The notes under the pieces are model-generated. The model did not search any database. It was not told where the DNA came from and worked only from the letters and a program-made list of their open reading frames with translations. 24,147 bases of DNA from Ruminococcus sp. (lineage in GTDB: Bacteria > Bacillota > Clostridia > Oscillospirales > Acutalibacteraceae): positions 1-24,147 of the forward strand of contig SFGA01000028.1 in the NCBI GenBank assembly GCA_004556705.1. Reading direction: 5' to 3'. Every line of letters begins with the position of its first letter. Within the stretch, counting starts at the first letter, position 1. This document shows, one piece after another, positions 6,395 to 12,448 of the stretch. The position numbers and the translations under genes were made by a program.

Positions 6395-7270
6395 ATGAAA
6401 GTTAAAGCCGCAGCAAAAATAAATCTTATGCTTGATGTCGTCGGAGTTTTACCCAACGGCTATCACAGTCTTTATATGATTATGCAGTCGGTTGACTGCT
6501 ATGACTATGTCAGAGTTGACAGGACTGAGAATTCGGGCATAAAAATAATAACCGCCGACCCCCGTGTGCCGACGGACGAAAAGAATATTGCATACAAGGC
6601 GGCAAAGGCTTTTTTCGACAAAACGGGTATTTGCGAGAACAACGGCATTGAAATTGAAATTGAAAAGCATATTCCGATGGCGGCAGGTCTTGCAGGCGGA
6701 AGTGCCGACGGCGCAGGCGTTATTTTTGCACTCGACAAGTTATTTGACACAAGGCTTTCTACCTTTGAAATGTGTGAAATCGGCGAAAAGGTGGGTGCCG
6801 ACGTCCCGTTTTCAATTCACGGCGGAACGGCATTATGTACCGATATAGGCTCGGTTATCGCACCGCTTCCCGATTTAGATAACTGCTATGTTTTAATCTG
6901 CAAGCCGCCCGTTGACGTATCGACGCTCGGCGCATATAAGCTGATTGATGAGGCAAAGCGCCTTCGCCACGGCGACAGGTGCGGTATGCTCTACGCTATG
7001 AAGCACAACGACAGAGAGCTTATGTATGAAAAGGCTATGAACGTGTTTGAGCAGGTAATCGAAGTGCCGCAAAGGCCGTATCTTAAAGCGTTTATGAAAA
7101 ATCACGGCGCAAAGCTCTCCATGATGAGTGGCTCGGGTGCTGCAATTTACGGCGTATTTGAGGACAAAGAAAGTGCCCAAAAGTGCTTCGAGGAATTGAA
7201 GAAAAAGTATGACGAGGTATTTTTGACAGTACCGTGTAAAAAATCGGTCGAGGAGGTTTTTGACAGATGA
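6395..7270 (+). CDS. ispE: 4-diphosphocytidyl-2-C-methyl-D-erythritol kinase
   Basis: A 291-residue GHMP kinase of the MEP (non-mevalonate) isoprenoid pathway. It phosphorylates the 2-hydroxyl of CDP-methylerythritol with ATP in the cytosol. The three GHMP motifs are present: the N-terminal AAKINLMLDVVGVLPNGYHS (lysine and GYH typical of IspE), the ATP-binding PMAAGLAGGSADGAGVIFAL around residues 94-113, and C-terminal MMSGSGAAIYGVF near 245. Length is normal. The start has AAGGA 11 nt upstream. The stop codon overlaps the start of the Rrf2 gene (ATGA), so the two are co-translated. In other Firmicutes ispE is often beside purR or GntR-type genes; an Rrf2 partner is less common but not unusual in Clostridia. 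Confidence 0.95.
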   Translation: MKVKAAAKINLMLDVVGVLPNGYHSLYMIMQSVDCYDYVRVDRTENSGIKIITADPRVPTDEKNIAYKAAKAFFDKTGICENNGIEIEIEKHIPMAAGLAGGSADGAGVIFALDKLFDTRLSTFEMCEIGEKVGADVPFSIHGGTALCTDIGSVIAPLPDLDNCYVLICKPPVDVSTLGAYKLIDEAKRLRHGDRCGMLYAMKHNDRELMYEKAMNVFEQVIEVPQRPYLKAFMKNHGAKLSMMSGSGAAIYGVFEDKESAQKCFEELKKKYDEVFLTVPCKKSVEEVFDR

Positions 7271-7704
7271 AATATTCAACAAAAAGCAGATATGCTCTGC
7301 GATTGATGGTCGATTTAACCCTCCACGGCAACGGCGACTACATTGCGTTAAAGGATATATCCGAAAGGCAGAATATCTCGGTTAAATATCTTGAACAGAT
7401 TGTGTCGGTGCTCGGCAAGGCAGGAATGTTGAAAAGCGTCAGAGGGCCGCAGGGCGGCTACAAGCTGGCAAAAGACCCGTCGGAGTACACGGCAGGCGAC
7501 ATTTTGAGGATAACCGAGGGAAATCTTGCCCCCATCCCCTGCCTCGAAAACGAGGAAAACGACTGCGACAGAATTTCACAATGTGCGACCCTCGATTTTT
7601 GGAAAGGGCTTTATGATACAGTCAACAGCTATGTCGACGGCGTAACCCTCCAAGAGCTCGCCGAAAGGTTTAAGCTGAAAAGCTCAATAGATTTTATTAT
7701 ATGA
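7267..7704 (+). CDS. Rrf2-family transcriptional regulator, probable Fe-S type
   Basis: A 145-residue Rrf2 regulator. The N-terminus KYSTKSRYALRLMVDL and the recognition region ISERQNISVKYLEQIVSVL (about 31-49), followed by VRGPQGGYKLAKDP, are hallmarks of the family. Three cysteines at 92, 100 and 106 lie in the loop where IscR-type members hold a 2Fe-2S cluster; C92 coincides with the IscR position, although spacing is C-x7-C-x5-C and not C-x5-C-x5-C. An IscR/CymR-like sensor of iron-sulfur or cysteine status is plausible. The usual nifS/nifU neighbours are absent. It overlaps ispE by 4 nt and ends at a clear terminator. IspG and IspH of the same isoprenoid pathway are Fe-S enzymes, which offers a possible but unproven logic for the pairing. 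Confidence 0.9.
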   Translation: MKYSTKSRYALRLMVDLTLHGNGDYIALKDISERQNISVKYLEQIVSVLGKAGMLKSVRGPQGGYKLAKDPSEYTAGDILRITEGNLAPIPCLENEENDCDRISQCATLDFWKGLYDTVNSYVDGVTLQELAERFKLKSSIDFII

Positions 7705-7706
7705 CA

Positions 7707-7735
7707 AAAGCTCCTCTGCTAAGAGGAGCTTTATT
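7707..7735 (+). terminator. Terminator of ispE-rrf2
   Basis: A perfect 11-bp stem AAAGCTCCTCT-GCTA-AGAGGAGCTTT followed by ATT, starting 3 nt after the Rrf2 stop codon. The T tail is short, but stem strength and position are good. Confidence 0.8.
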
Positions 7736-7761
7736 ACAAGGATTGAATTGTATATCATACC

Positions 7762-7786
7762 GTAGGGACAGGGCTTGCCCCTGTCC
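7762..7786 (+). repeat. REP-like GTAG stem-loop, unit 5
   Basis: GTAG is followed directly by GGACAGGG-CTTGC-CCCTGTCC, a perfect 8-bp stem. It carries the same ATATCATACC upstream flank as unit 2. Its inverted counterpart is unit 6 (8269-8293); together they bracket elements A and D in this island. Confidence 0.8.
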
Positions 7787-7811
7787 GAATTCTATATCAA
7801 ATTCAATTTGT

Positions 7812-7946
7812 GCTTCCGCCCCATCTTTGAGGGGGCTGTCATTTTTTCACAGAAAAAATGACTGAGGGAGTTTTTATAATTTGAAATAACCTTTTTAACT
7901 CCCTCAGTTTCGCTTCGCTCAACAGCTCCCTCGACGAGGGAGCGGA
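7812..7946 (+). repeat. Structured palindromic element A, full copy 1
   Basis: Four consecutive hairpins span the element: GCCCC/GGGGC; CATTTTTT/AAAAAATG (7840-7860); a 12-bp long-range stem ACTGAGGGAGTT (7861-7872) with AACTCCCTCAGT (7897-7908); and GCTCCCTC-GAC-GAGGGAGC (7925-7943). A joint TTCGCTTCGCTCAACA precedes the last. The same architecture recurs at 23989-24119. There the inner end of the long stem is AG/CT where it is TT/AA here, a compensatory change. The two ends are related as imperfect inverted repeats, as in MITEs. It encodes no protein I can recognise. Confidence 0.8.
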
Positions 7947-8056
7947 ATGTTTAATATAAATTTCAATTTGATAGCAGCCGATAATTGTTTTGTTTTTGTT
8001 GGTTTGTTGCGGACAGGGGCAAATTACATATTTAATCAATTTCACGGACAACCGCA

Positions 8057-8178
8057 TTTCAGCCTCCCTTGTGTAAAGGGTGCGGGTCTCCTGTGGAGAC
8101 CTCTGCATTTAATGCAGAAGCACCGACCGAACCGTCAGGTGAGACGGTAGGTTGCCGTAGGCAACTCGGAGGGATTGT
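8057..8178 (+). repeat. 122-nt structured repeat, element D, copy 2
   Basis: This is the inverted counterpart of 1-123. Stems visible here: CCCTT/AAGGG (8066-8080), GTCTCC/GGAGAC (8086-8100), TCTGCAT/ATGCAGA (8102-8118), ACCGTC/GACGGT (8131-8148) and GTTGCC/GGCAAC (8151-8165). GGTGC (8079-8083) with GCACC (8120-8124) encloses two of them, and CCTCC (8063-8067) with GGAGG (8168-8172) can close the set. The upstream flank GGACAACCGCA (8046-8056) is a truncated REP-like unit. Confidence 0.85.
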
Positions 8179-8206
8179 GAGGTCGATTTTATATGATTTT
8201 GTAAAA

Positions 8207-8262
8207 ATCCCTCAGTCATTTTTTTGTTCCAAAAAAACGACAGCTCCCTTTACAAGGGAGCC
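8207..8262 (-). repeat. Half copy of element A
   Basis: Read on the minus strand it contains GCTCCCTT-GTA-AAGGGAGC, CTGTCG, the T-run/A-run hairpin and ATGACTGAGGGA, and then stops where the long-range stem would continue. The link from this half to REP-like unit 6 (GTCCGACAAAGGCTCCC on the minus strand) is identical to the link from unit 8 to the full element A at the right end of the window. The two modules were therefore probably copied as one piece. Confidence 0.75.
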
Positions 8263-8268
8263 TTTGTC

Positions 8269-8293
8269 GGACAGGGGCAAGCCCTGTCCCTAC
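8269..8293 (-). repeat. REP-like GTAG stem-loop, unit 6 (inverted)
   Basis: Read on the minus strand: GTAG, then GGACAGGG-CTTGC-CCCTGTCC. It is part of a 52-nt stretch (8268-8319) that is the reverse complement of 246-297 with one mismatch. Confidence 0.8.
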
Positions 8294-8355
8294 GGTATGA
8301 TATTGAATTCAATTTGATAGTAGCCGTTAACAATTATGTTTTCGTTAATTTGTTC

Positions 8356-8379
8356 GGCGGGAGCAAGCCCCCGCCCTAC
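8356..8379 (-). repeat. REP-like GTAG stem-loop, GC-rich type, unit 7 (inverted)
   Basis: Read on the minus strand: GTAG, then GGCGGGGG-CTTG-CTCCCGCC. Both arms differ from units 1 and 4 at the same paired position (a T-G pair becomes G-C), so pairing is kept while sequence changes. Confidence 0.75.
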
Positions 8380-8410
8380 CGTGAAAAATCAAATTATTCC
8401 GTGCAAAACA

Positions 8411-8440
8411 AAAAAGCTAAGTCCGAGGACTTAGCTTTTT
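8411..8440 (-). terminator. Terminator of tRNA-Thr
   Basis: A 14-bp perfect dyad, AAAAAGCTAAGTCC and GGACTTAGCTTTTT, with T-rich sequence continuing on the minus strand (TTTTTGTTTT). It abuts the CCA end of the tRNA directly. Confidence 0.9.
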
Positions 8441-8516
8441 TGGAGCTGCTAGGCAGACTCGAACTGCCGACCTCATCCTTACCAAGGATGTGCTCTACCA
8501 CCTGAGCCATAGCAGC
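8441..8516 (-). tRNA. tRNA-Thr(GGT)
   Basis: A 76-nt tRNA on the minus strand. The acceptor stem GCTGCTA pairs with TAGCAGC, followed by discriminator T and an encoded CCA. The D arm contains GGCTCAGGTGGTAGAGC, and the T arm has the standard GTTCGAGTC. The anticodon stem CATCC/GGATG encloses the loop TTGGTAA, giving anticodon GGT (threonine, reads ACC/ACU). The gene stands alone with its own promoter and terminator. Confidence 0.97.
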
Positions 8517-8536
8517 GTATTTAACAACGCTAAAGT

Positions 8537-8566
8537 ATTATACACATTTTACCCTATGTTTGTCAA
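8537..8566 (-). promoter_or_regulatory. Consensus sigma-A promoter of tRNA-Thr
   Basis: On the minus strand: TTGACA (8566-8561), an 18-nt spacer, and TATAAT (8542-8537). Both boxes are perfect. Predicted initiation is about 14 nt before the mature tRNA 5' end. Confidence 0.9.
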
Positions 8567-8581
8567 CTGTTATTTTATAAA

Positions 8582-8617
8582 AGGCGGTATGAATTGCGTT
8601 TTTTGTTCATACCGCCT
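8582..8617 (-). terminator. Terminator of the lipid kinase/methyltransferase operon
   Basis: A 12-bp stem, AGGCGGTATGAA with TTCATACCGCCT, starting 7 nt after the lipid-kinase stop and followed on the minus strand by TTTATAAAATAA. It separates this operon from the tRNA promoter. Confidence 0.85.
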
Positions 8618-8624
8618 CATTTTA

Positions 8625-9560
8625 TCAAAGCTCGCCTTTAGCTTTTCTTTCAAGGTAATCCGAGGTTGTGGGTATTACAAGATTTGCCGCACCCGCAAGC
8701 ATCTCAAAAGTTGCCTCGGTAACATACTGACATTCGCCGTCAACATTTACCGCCGCAGGCTCCTTGCTTTCGATGTGCATTTTCTTGCCTCTTAAAAAGT
8801 TTGTGAAATCCCAGCCCAAATGCTGACCGTTCTTGTACTGATTTACAAGCCCTGCAAGCTTTAATCGGCTGACTGTATTCTCAACTATAATGCAATCGAG
8901 CAAGCCGTCGTCGGGTATCGCTTTCGGTGCGCCCATATATCCGCCGCCGTACCAACGGGAATTGGCACAGAGTGAAAAGAGCATTTTGCCCTCAAAAGTC
9001 TTGTCGTCGTCAACGGTAACCTTAAAATATGAATTAAGGCGTTTTGCAAGGCAATAGAAAAGTGCCACGGTGTATGCCGTTTCGCCGTTTACGCCCGGTA
9101 TTTTCTTCATATCCGCCTGTTTTGCGCATATTTCGGCATCAAGCCCCATAGAGCATTGGTTGATTGCAACCCTGTCCCCTACTTTTATAAGGTCGAATTT
9201 TGTAACTGTGCCGTTTACCTGTGCGTCAATATCGATAAGCTGCTCCCTATTGCCAAAAATTCTGACAAAATCGTTACCTGAACCAAGCGGAATTACGGCA
9301 ACCTGCGTGTTCGGATACTCATAAGAGCCGTTTACAACCTCATAGAGCGTACCGTCGCCGCCACAGGCATAAAATCTTATTTCCTCGCCCGTCCGAGCCA
9401 GCTTTTTAACATAGCTCATACCGTCGCCGCAGGCTTTTGTGACATAAATCTCTGCATCAAGCTCGGGGTGGTTCTTTATATACTGTTCAACCGTTGGAAT
9501 GAATTTTTTTACCTTAACGCCCTTACCGCTGGTAGGGTTTACAATAAAAATATGCTTCAT
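8625..9560 (-). CDS. YegS/BmrU-type lipid kinase (diacylglycerol kinase family)
   Basis: A 311-residue soluble lipid kinase with a DAGK catalytic domain. The N-terminal IFIVNPTSGKG, the nucleotide-binding GGDGTLYEVVNG (GGDGT at 67-71) and PLGSGNDFVR (91-100) are diagnostic. Proteins of this type phosphorylate diacylglycerol or related lipids at the membrane face; in Gram-positives the DgkB branch recycles diacylglycerol from lipoteichoic acid synthesis. The exact lipid cannot be told from sequence. GGAGG 6 nt upstream supports the start. It follows the methyltransferase gene by 13 nt and ends at a strong terminator, so it is the second gene of a two-gene operon. Length is typical. Confidence 0.9.
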   Translation of the reverse strand: MKHIFIVNPTSGKGVKVKKFIPTVEQYIKNHPELDAEIYVTKACGDGMSYVKKLARTGEEIRFYACGGDGTLYEVVNGSYEYPNTQVAVIPLGSGNDFVRIFGNREQLIDIDAQVNGTVTKFDLIKVGDRVAINQCSMGLDAEICAKQADMKKIPGVNGETAYTVALFYCLAKRLNSYFKVTVDDDKTFEGKMLFSLCANSRWYGGGYMGAPKAIPDDGLLDCIIVENTVSRLKLAGLVNQYKNGQHLGWDFTNFLRGKKMHIESKEPAAVNVDGECQYVTEATFEMLAGAANLVIPTTSDYLERKAKGEL

Positions 9561-9573
9561 TTTACGCCTCCGC

Positions 9574-10689
9574 TTATTTGAAATACATATACATTTGACA
9601 TTTTATCATACCATTGTAAAGCTTTCTGCGCTTATCGGCCTTCCTTGCAAACAAATCCTCAAAGTCCTCCGACGGACTGATAATCGAATAGCTGAATCCG
9701 TGCTTTTTCGGGAATACCTTTCCCATTGTTTTAATGATTTCGCTGACCTGACCCTGCGACAGCATTCTCTCGCCGTAAGGGGGATTGCAAATTACCGTTC
9801 CCCTCTCGGTAACGGGCTTGAAGTCCTTTAGGTCGGCACGTCGAAGCGTGATATAATCGGAAACGCCTGCTCTCATTGCGTTCTGACGTGCAATTTCAAG
9901 TGCGTTGCGGTCAATATCCGAGCCGTATGCCTTAAAGTCGCTTTCGTGAATTTCAAGGCTTCTTGCAAGCTCTCTCTCCCTGTCCCAAACGGAAAAATCA
10001 ATCTGCTCAAAGCGTTCGGCAGAGAAATGCCTTTTAACGCCGGGCGCTATGTTGTGAACAAGCATTGCGCCCTCGATAAGAATTGTTCCCGAGCCGCACA
10101 TCGGGTCATAGAGCGTGTGATACGGACGAAGCCTCGACAAACTGCACATTGCCGCCGCAAGTGTTTCTTTAAGCGGTGCGTCGTTTGCAACGGGTCGGTA
10201 GCCTCTCTTATGAAGTCCTGCACCCGTGGTGTCAATCAACAAATTGACCTTATTTTTGATTATAGAAAACTCGATTTGATGCCTTGCACCCGTTTCCTCA
10301 AACCAATCAATATTATAAACGCCCTTGAGCCTCTCGACAACAGCCTTTTTGACAATAGACTGACAGTCGCTCACGCTGAAAAGGTCGGAATTGACGGAAA
10401 ATCCCTTTACGGGGAACTCGTCATATTCGGAAATCCACTTTTCCCACGGCAATTTCTTCGTTCCCTGAAACAAGTCCTCAAAGCTATGCGCCTCGAAAGA
10501 ACCGAGATTTATGTAAATACGCTCGGAAAACCTTGAGCGTATATTCGCTCTTGCCAATATATTTTCGTCGCCTGAAAAAAAGACCCTGCCGTTCTCGGCA
10601 GTTACATTTTGGGCGTCCATTTTTTTAAGCTCGTCTCCAACAAGGCTTTCCAAGCCAAAGATACAGGGAGCAACCATATTTATCTGCAT
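9574..10689 (-). CDS. THUMP-domain class I rRNA methyltransferase (RlmL/YpsC type)
   Basis: A 371-residue RNA methyltransferase. A ferredoxin-like/THUMP region covers about residues 1-155. The catalytic Rossmann domain (about 160-371) shows DPMCGSGTILIE (from 195) as the SAM-binding motif and NPPYGERM (302-309) as the N-methyltransferase motif IV. This matches the N-terminal half of E. coli RlmKL, which makes m2G2445 in 23S rRNA; Gram-positives carry this half alone (YpsC-like). Substrate identity is inferred from the family. The ATG has AAAGGA upstream and a clear promoter 29 nt before it. It is the first gene of an operon with the lipid kinase. Confidence 0.9.
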   Translation of the reverse strand: MQINMVAPCIFGLESLVGDELKKMDAQNVTAENGRVFFSGDENILARANIRSRFSERIYINLGSFEAHSFEDLFQGTKKLPWEKWISEYDEFPVKGFSVNSDLFSVSDCQSIVKKAVVERLKGVYNIDWFEETGARHQIEFSIIKNKVNLLIDTTGAGLHKRGYRPVANDAPLKETLAAAMCSLSRLRPYHTLYDPMCGSGTILIEGAMLVHNIAPGVKRHFSAERFEQIDFSVWDRERELARSLEIHESDFKAYGSDIDRNALEIARQNAMRAGVSDYITLRRADLKDFKPVTERGTVICNPPYGERMLSQGQVSEIIKTMGKVFPKKHGFSYSIISPSEDFEDLFARKADKRRKLYNGMIKCQMYMYFK

Positions 10690-11020
10690 AAAATTGTTTC
10701 CTTTGACAGTTTTATATATTATATAATTTTATTTAATAAAAATCAACAATATTCTATTAGAAATCTTTTTCGTTTTCCCTAAGGAATGTTCAAAACTCAA
10801 ACAAGCATTATATTTTAATCGGCGAAAACTCAAATTTTGCGTGCTATTAAAAATAAAATAAATAAATTAAAAATATATATCCTTCTAACATAAGAATATA
10901 TGTTTAATTGCAGTCAAAATCTGAATATAAAAATTTATTTTTTGATTTTTGCAAAAATGTAACGCTTTTCGGTTTACATCATACCCCTGTTATAACTATT
11001 TATAGAAGGGAGATGATCGG
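10690..11020. other. AT-rich divergent intergenic region
   Basis: This 331-nt gap separates the divergently transcribed methyltransferase and RepA_N-type genes. Apart from the minus-strand promoter at 10718-10746 I see only very AT-rich sequence (10840-10960) and an imperfect inverted repeat TGTAACG...CGGTTTACA (10958-10978). No ORF or RNA is supported. AT-rich DNA beside a replication-initiator-type gene is worth noting, but no iteron repeats are visible. Confidence 0.5.
10718..10746 (-). promoter_or_regulatory. Promoter of the methyltransferase/lipid kinase operon
   Basis: On the minus strand: TTGATT (10746-10741), a 17-nt spacer, and TATAAT (10723-10718). Predicted initiation is about 20 nt before the start codon. 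Confidence 0.75.
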
Positions 11021-11362
11021 TTGAAAAAAAGTGAAGTTTGGTATCCGTATTTGAATTTTGCCGTTTGCCCGAAATGCTTTTTTACCGACAGAAAATTTAC
11101 CGCACTTTCCTCAAACGCAAAACTGCTTTATATATTTCTCTTTGACCGGACAAGGCTTTCGGCTAAAAACGGGCTTTGCGATACGGATGACGAGGTGTTT
11201 GTCTTTTGCACGGTTGAAACGGCGTGTGAAATATTAAATTGCAGTCACAACACGGCGATTAAGACGTTCAAGGAGCTTGAAATCGCACAGCTTTTGCACC
11301 GAGCTCGCACGGGTGTTATGAGAACGTACAAAATATATCTTACAAATCCGTATGATTTTTAG
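11021..11362 (+). CDS. Stand-alone RepA_N-type replication-initiator domain protein
   Basis: A 113-residue protein resembling the N-terminal winged-helix domain of plasmid RepA_N initiators. Family-like segments are KFTALSSNAKLLYIFLFDR, the AKNGLCDTDDEVFVFCTVE stretch, and CEILNCSHNTAIKTFKELE as the putative recognition helix. It begins at TTG with GGGAG 8 nt upstream. Full plasmid initiators are two to three times longer, so only the DNA-binding domain is present. No partition, mobilisation or phage genes are nearby, and the neighbours are housekeeping genes. It may be a plasmid relic or a domesticated DNA-binding regulator. The gene is intact and probably expressed, given its good ribosome binding site. 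The fold assignment is moderately secure; the role is unknown. Confidence 0.7.
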   Translation: MKKSEVWYPYLNFAVCPKCFFTDRKFTALSSNAKLLYIFLFDRTRLSAKNGLCDTDDEVFVFCTVETACEILNCSHNTAIKTFKELEIAQLLHRARTGVMRTYKIYLTNPYDF

Positions 11363-11382
11363 AAAATTTCAGAAAAAGAAAA

Positions 11383-11406
11383 AAGGCAAGAATTACTTCT
11401 TGCCTT
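11383..11406 (-). terminator. Terminator of rplU-prp-rpmA
   Basis: On the minus strand AAGGCAAGAA-GTAA-TTCTTGCCTT is followed by TTTTCTTTTT, 18 nt after the rpmA stop. The opposite strand has no T tail, so it serves mainly the ribosomal operon. Confidence 0.9.
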
Positions 11407-11424
11407 GACTCCATAGGATAAAAA

Positions 11425-11709
11425 TTACTGCTCAACAGCGTAAACGCTAACTTTCTTACGGTTCTTATCCATTCTTTCAAATCTAACTGTACCGTCGATC
11501 TTTGCGTAAAGGGTATCATCAGAGCCCTTACCTACATTCTCGCCGGGATGGATGTGAGTACCACGCTGTCTTACAAGGATGTTGCCTGCAAGAACGAACT
11601 GACCGTCTGCACGCTTAACGCCAAGACGCTTTGACTCTGAGTCTCTGCCGTTCTTTGTAGAACCCATACCTTTTTTATGAGCGAACAACTGAATGTTTAT
11701 TTTAAGCAT
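11425..11709 (-). CDS. rpmA: 50S ribosomal protein L27 with cleavable N-terminal extension
   Basis: A 94-residue bL27. The conserved body begins HKKGMGSTKNGRDSESKRLG and continues with GNILVRQRGTHIHPGENVG. In front of it are ten residues, MLKINIQLFA, matching the Firmicute L27 extension. The Prp protease removes that extension after the final Ala so that the L27 N-terminus can reach the peptidyl transferase centre. The start codon shares one base with the prp stop codon (TAATG), so the two are translationally coupled. It is the last gene of the operon. The cleavage position is predicted by analogy with Staphylococcus aureus. Confidence 0.97.
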   Translation of the reverse strand: MLKINIQLFAHKKGMGSTKNGRDSESKRLGVKRADGQFVLAGNILVRQRGTHIHPGENVGKGSDDTLYAKIDGTVRFERMDKNRKKVSVYAVEQ

Positions 11710-12032
11710 TATTTAGCACCTCTTTCGATTTTAATAAAATTCGGATACATTTTTTCAAGCTCTGTCATGTGAAGCAGAAAGCCCGATAAAATGTCTTTTG
11801 ATTTTTCGGCGTCGGCGTTGTTCAGGCGAAGCTCAATTAAACCGTCGCTTTCGGAAAGTGTGTCGGGGGTTACTTTTATAATTTCCGTTATTGTGTTAGC
11901 CGTCATATAAACGGCGGAGGAAACACTTGCGCAAACTATATCCTCGCCCTGACTTGCATATCCCGAATGACCTTTAACCGAGAAGCCTGTAACACAGTCG
12001 TCTGCACCGAAAGTGAATTTTGCTCTTATCAT
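11709..12032 (-). CDS. prp: Ribosomal-processing cysteine protease Prp
   Basis: A 107-residue protein of the Prp (YsxB) family, which cleaves the N-terminal extension of L27. The catalytic pair is visible as H22 in KGHSGYA and C34 in DIVCASVSSA, the same positions as in S. aureus Prp. It sits between rplU and rpmA, the usual genomic position: 9 nt after rplU and overlapping rpmA by one base. No strong ribosome binding site precedes its ATG, so coupling to rplU translation is likely. It is cytosolic. Essentiality is known for S. aureus and is inferred here from the presence of the L27 extension. Confidence 0.95.
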   Translation of the reverse strand: MIRAKFTFGADDCVTGFSVKGHSGYASQGEDIVCASVSSAVYMTANTITEIIKVTPDTLSESDGLIELRLNNADAEKSKDILSGFLLHMTELEKMYPNFIKIERGAK

Positions 12033-12041
12033 AGAACGAAA

Positions 12042-12353
12042 TTAAGCGTTGATACCGGTAATCTCAACCTTAGTATAGGGCTGACGATGACCTTTCTTGC
12101 GTTTTTCATTCTTCTTGCACTTGTAAGTAAATACTGTGATTTTCTTACCCTTGCCTGTCTTGAGTGCTTTGCCTGATACAGTTGCGCCCTCTACATACGG
12201 AGCACCTACCTTGATACCGTCGTCAGCACCAACTGCAAGAACCTTGTCGAAGGTTACTTCAGCATTGTCTTCTGCGTCAAGCTTTTCAATATAGATAACG
12301 TCGCCGTTCTCTACCTTGTACTGCTTACCGCCGGTTACGATGATTGCGTACAT
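12042..12353 (-). CDS. rplU: 50S ribosomal protein L21
   Basis: A 103-residue bL21 of normal length. It opens MYAIIVTGGKQYKVENGDVIYIEKL and carries the basic C-terminal segment KCKKNEKRKKGHRQPYTKVEITGI, both family hallmarks. AAGGTAGG lies upstream of the ATG. It is the first gene of the rplU-prp-rpmA operon, driven by a consensus promoter and preceded by a structured leader of about 88 nt. Confidence 0.97.
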   Translation of the reverse strand: MYAIIVTGGKQYKVENGDVIYIEKLDAEDNAEVTFDKVLAVGADDGIKVGAPYVEGATVSGKALKTGKGKKITVFTYKCKKNEKRKKGHRQPYTKVEITGINA

Positions 12354-12442
12354 TTTTTTACCTACCTTAATATAGTCTCGCTATCGAGGGCGGAAAAATC
12401 GCTTTATAGTGCGTTTAGGCGCACTGCCCCCTAATATGCGGC
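12354..12442 (-). promoter_or_regulatory. Structured 5' leader of rplU (L21-leader-like)
   Basis: Between the predicted start of transcription and rplU the minus strand folds as AGTGCG/CGCACT (12408-12425), enclosed by GGGGGC (12431-12426) with GCCCTC (12391-12386). A second hairpin CTCG-ATAG-CGAG (12388-12377) uses part of the same strand, so the two helices compete. Position and structure fit the known L21 leader class, thought to mediate ribosomal-protein feedback. The alternative folding is my reading and has not been computed. Confidence 0.6.
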
Positions 12443-12448
12443 AATAGT

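Noticed and set aside
1..8400. A CRISPR array
   Set aside because: The repeats differ in length and orientation, have no regular spacing or unique spacers of constant size, and no cas genes are present.
7947..8505. Several overlapping plus-strand reading frames of 67-93 codons
   Set aside because: They run through elements A and D, the REP-like units and the tRNA gene in sequence; the open frames are chance products of repeat sequence.
10690..11020. A plasmid-type replication origin beside the RepA_N-like gene
   Set aside because: The region is AT-rich, but I see no iterons, DnaA boxes or other initiator repeats.
8441..11362. An integrated mobile element attached at tRNA-Thr
   Set aside because: No integrase gene and no direct repeat of the tRNA 3' end are found in the window, and the flanking genes are housekeeping genes.
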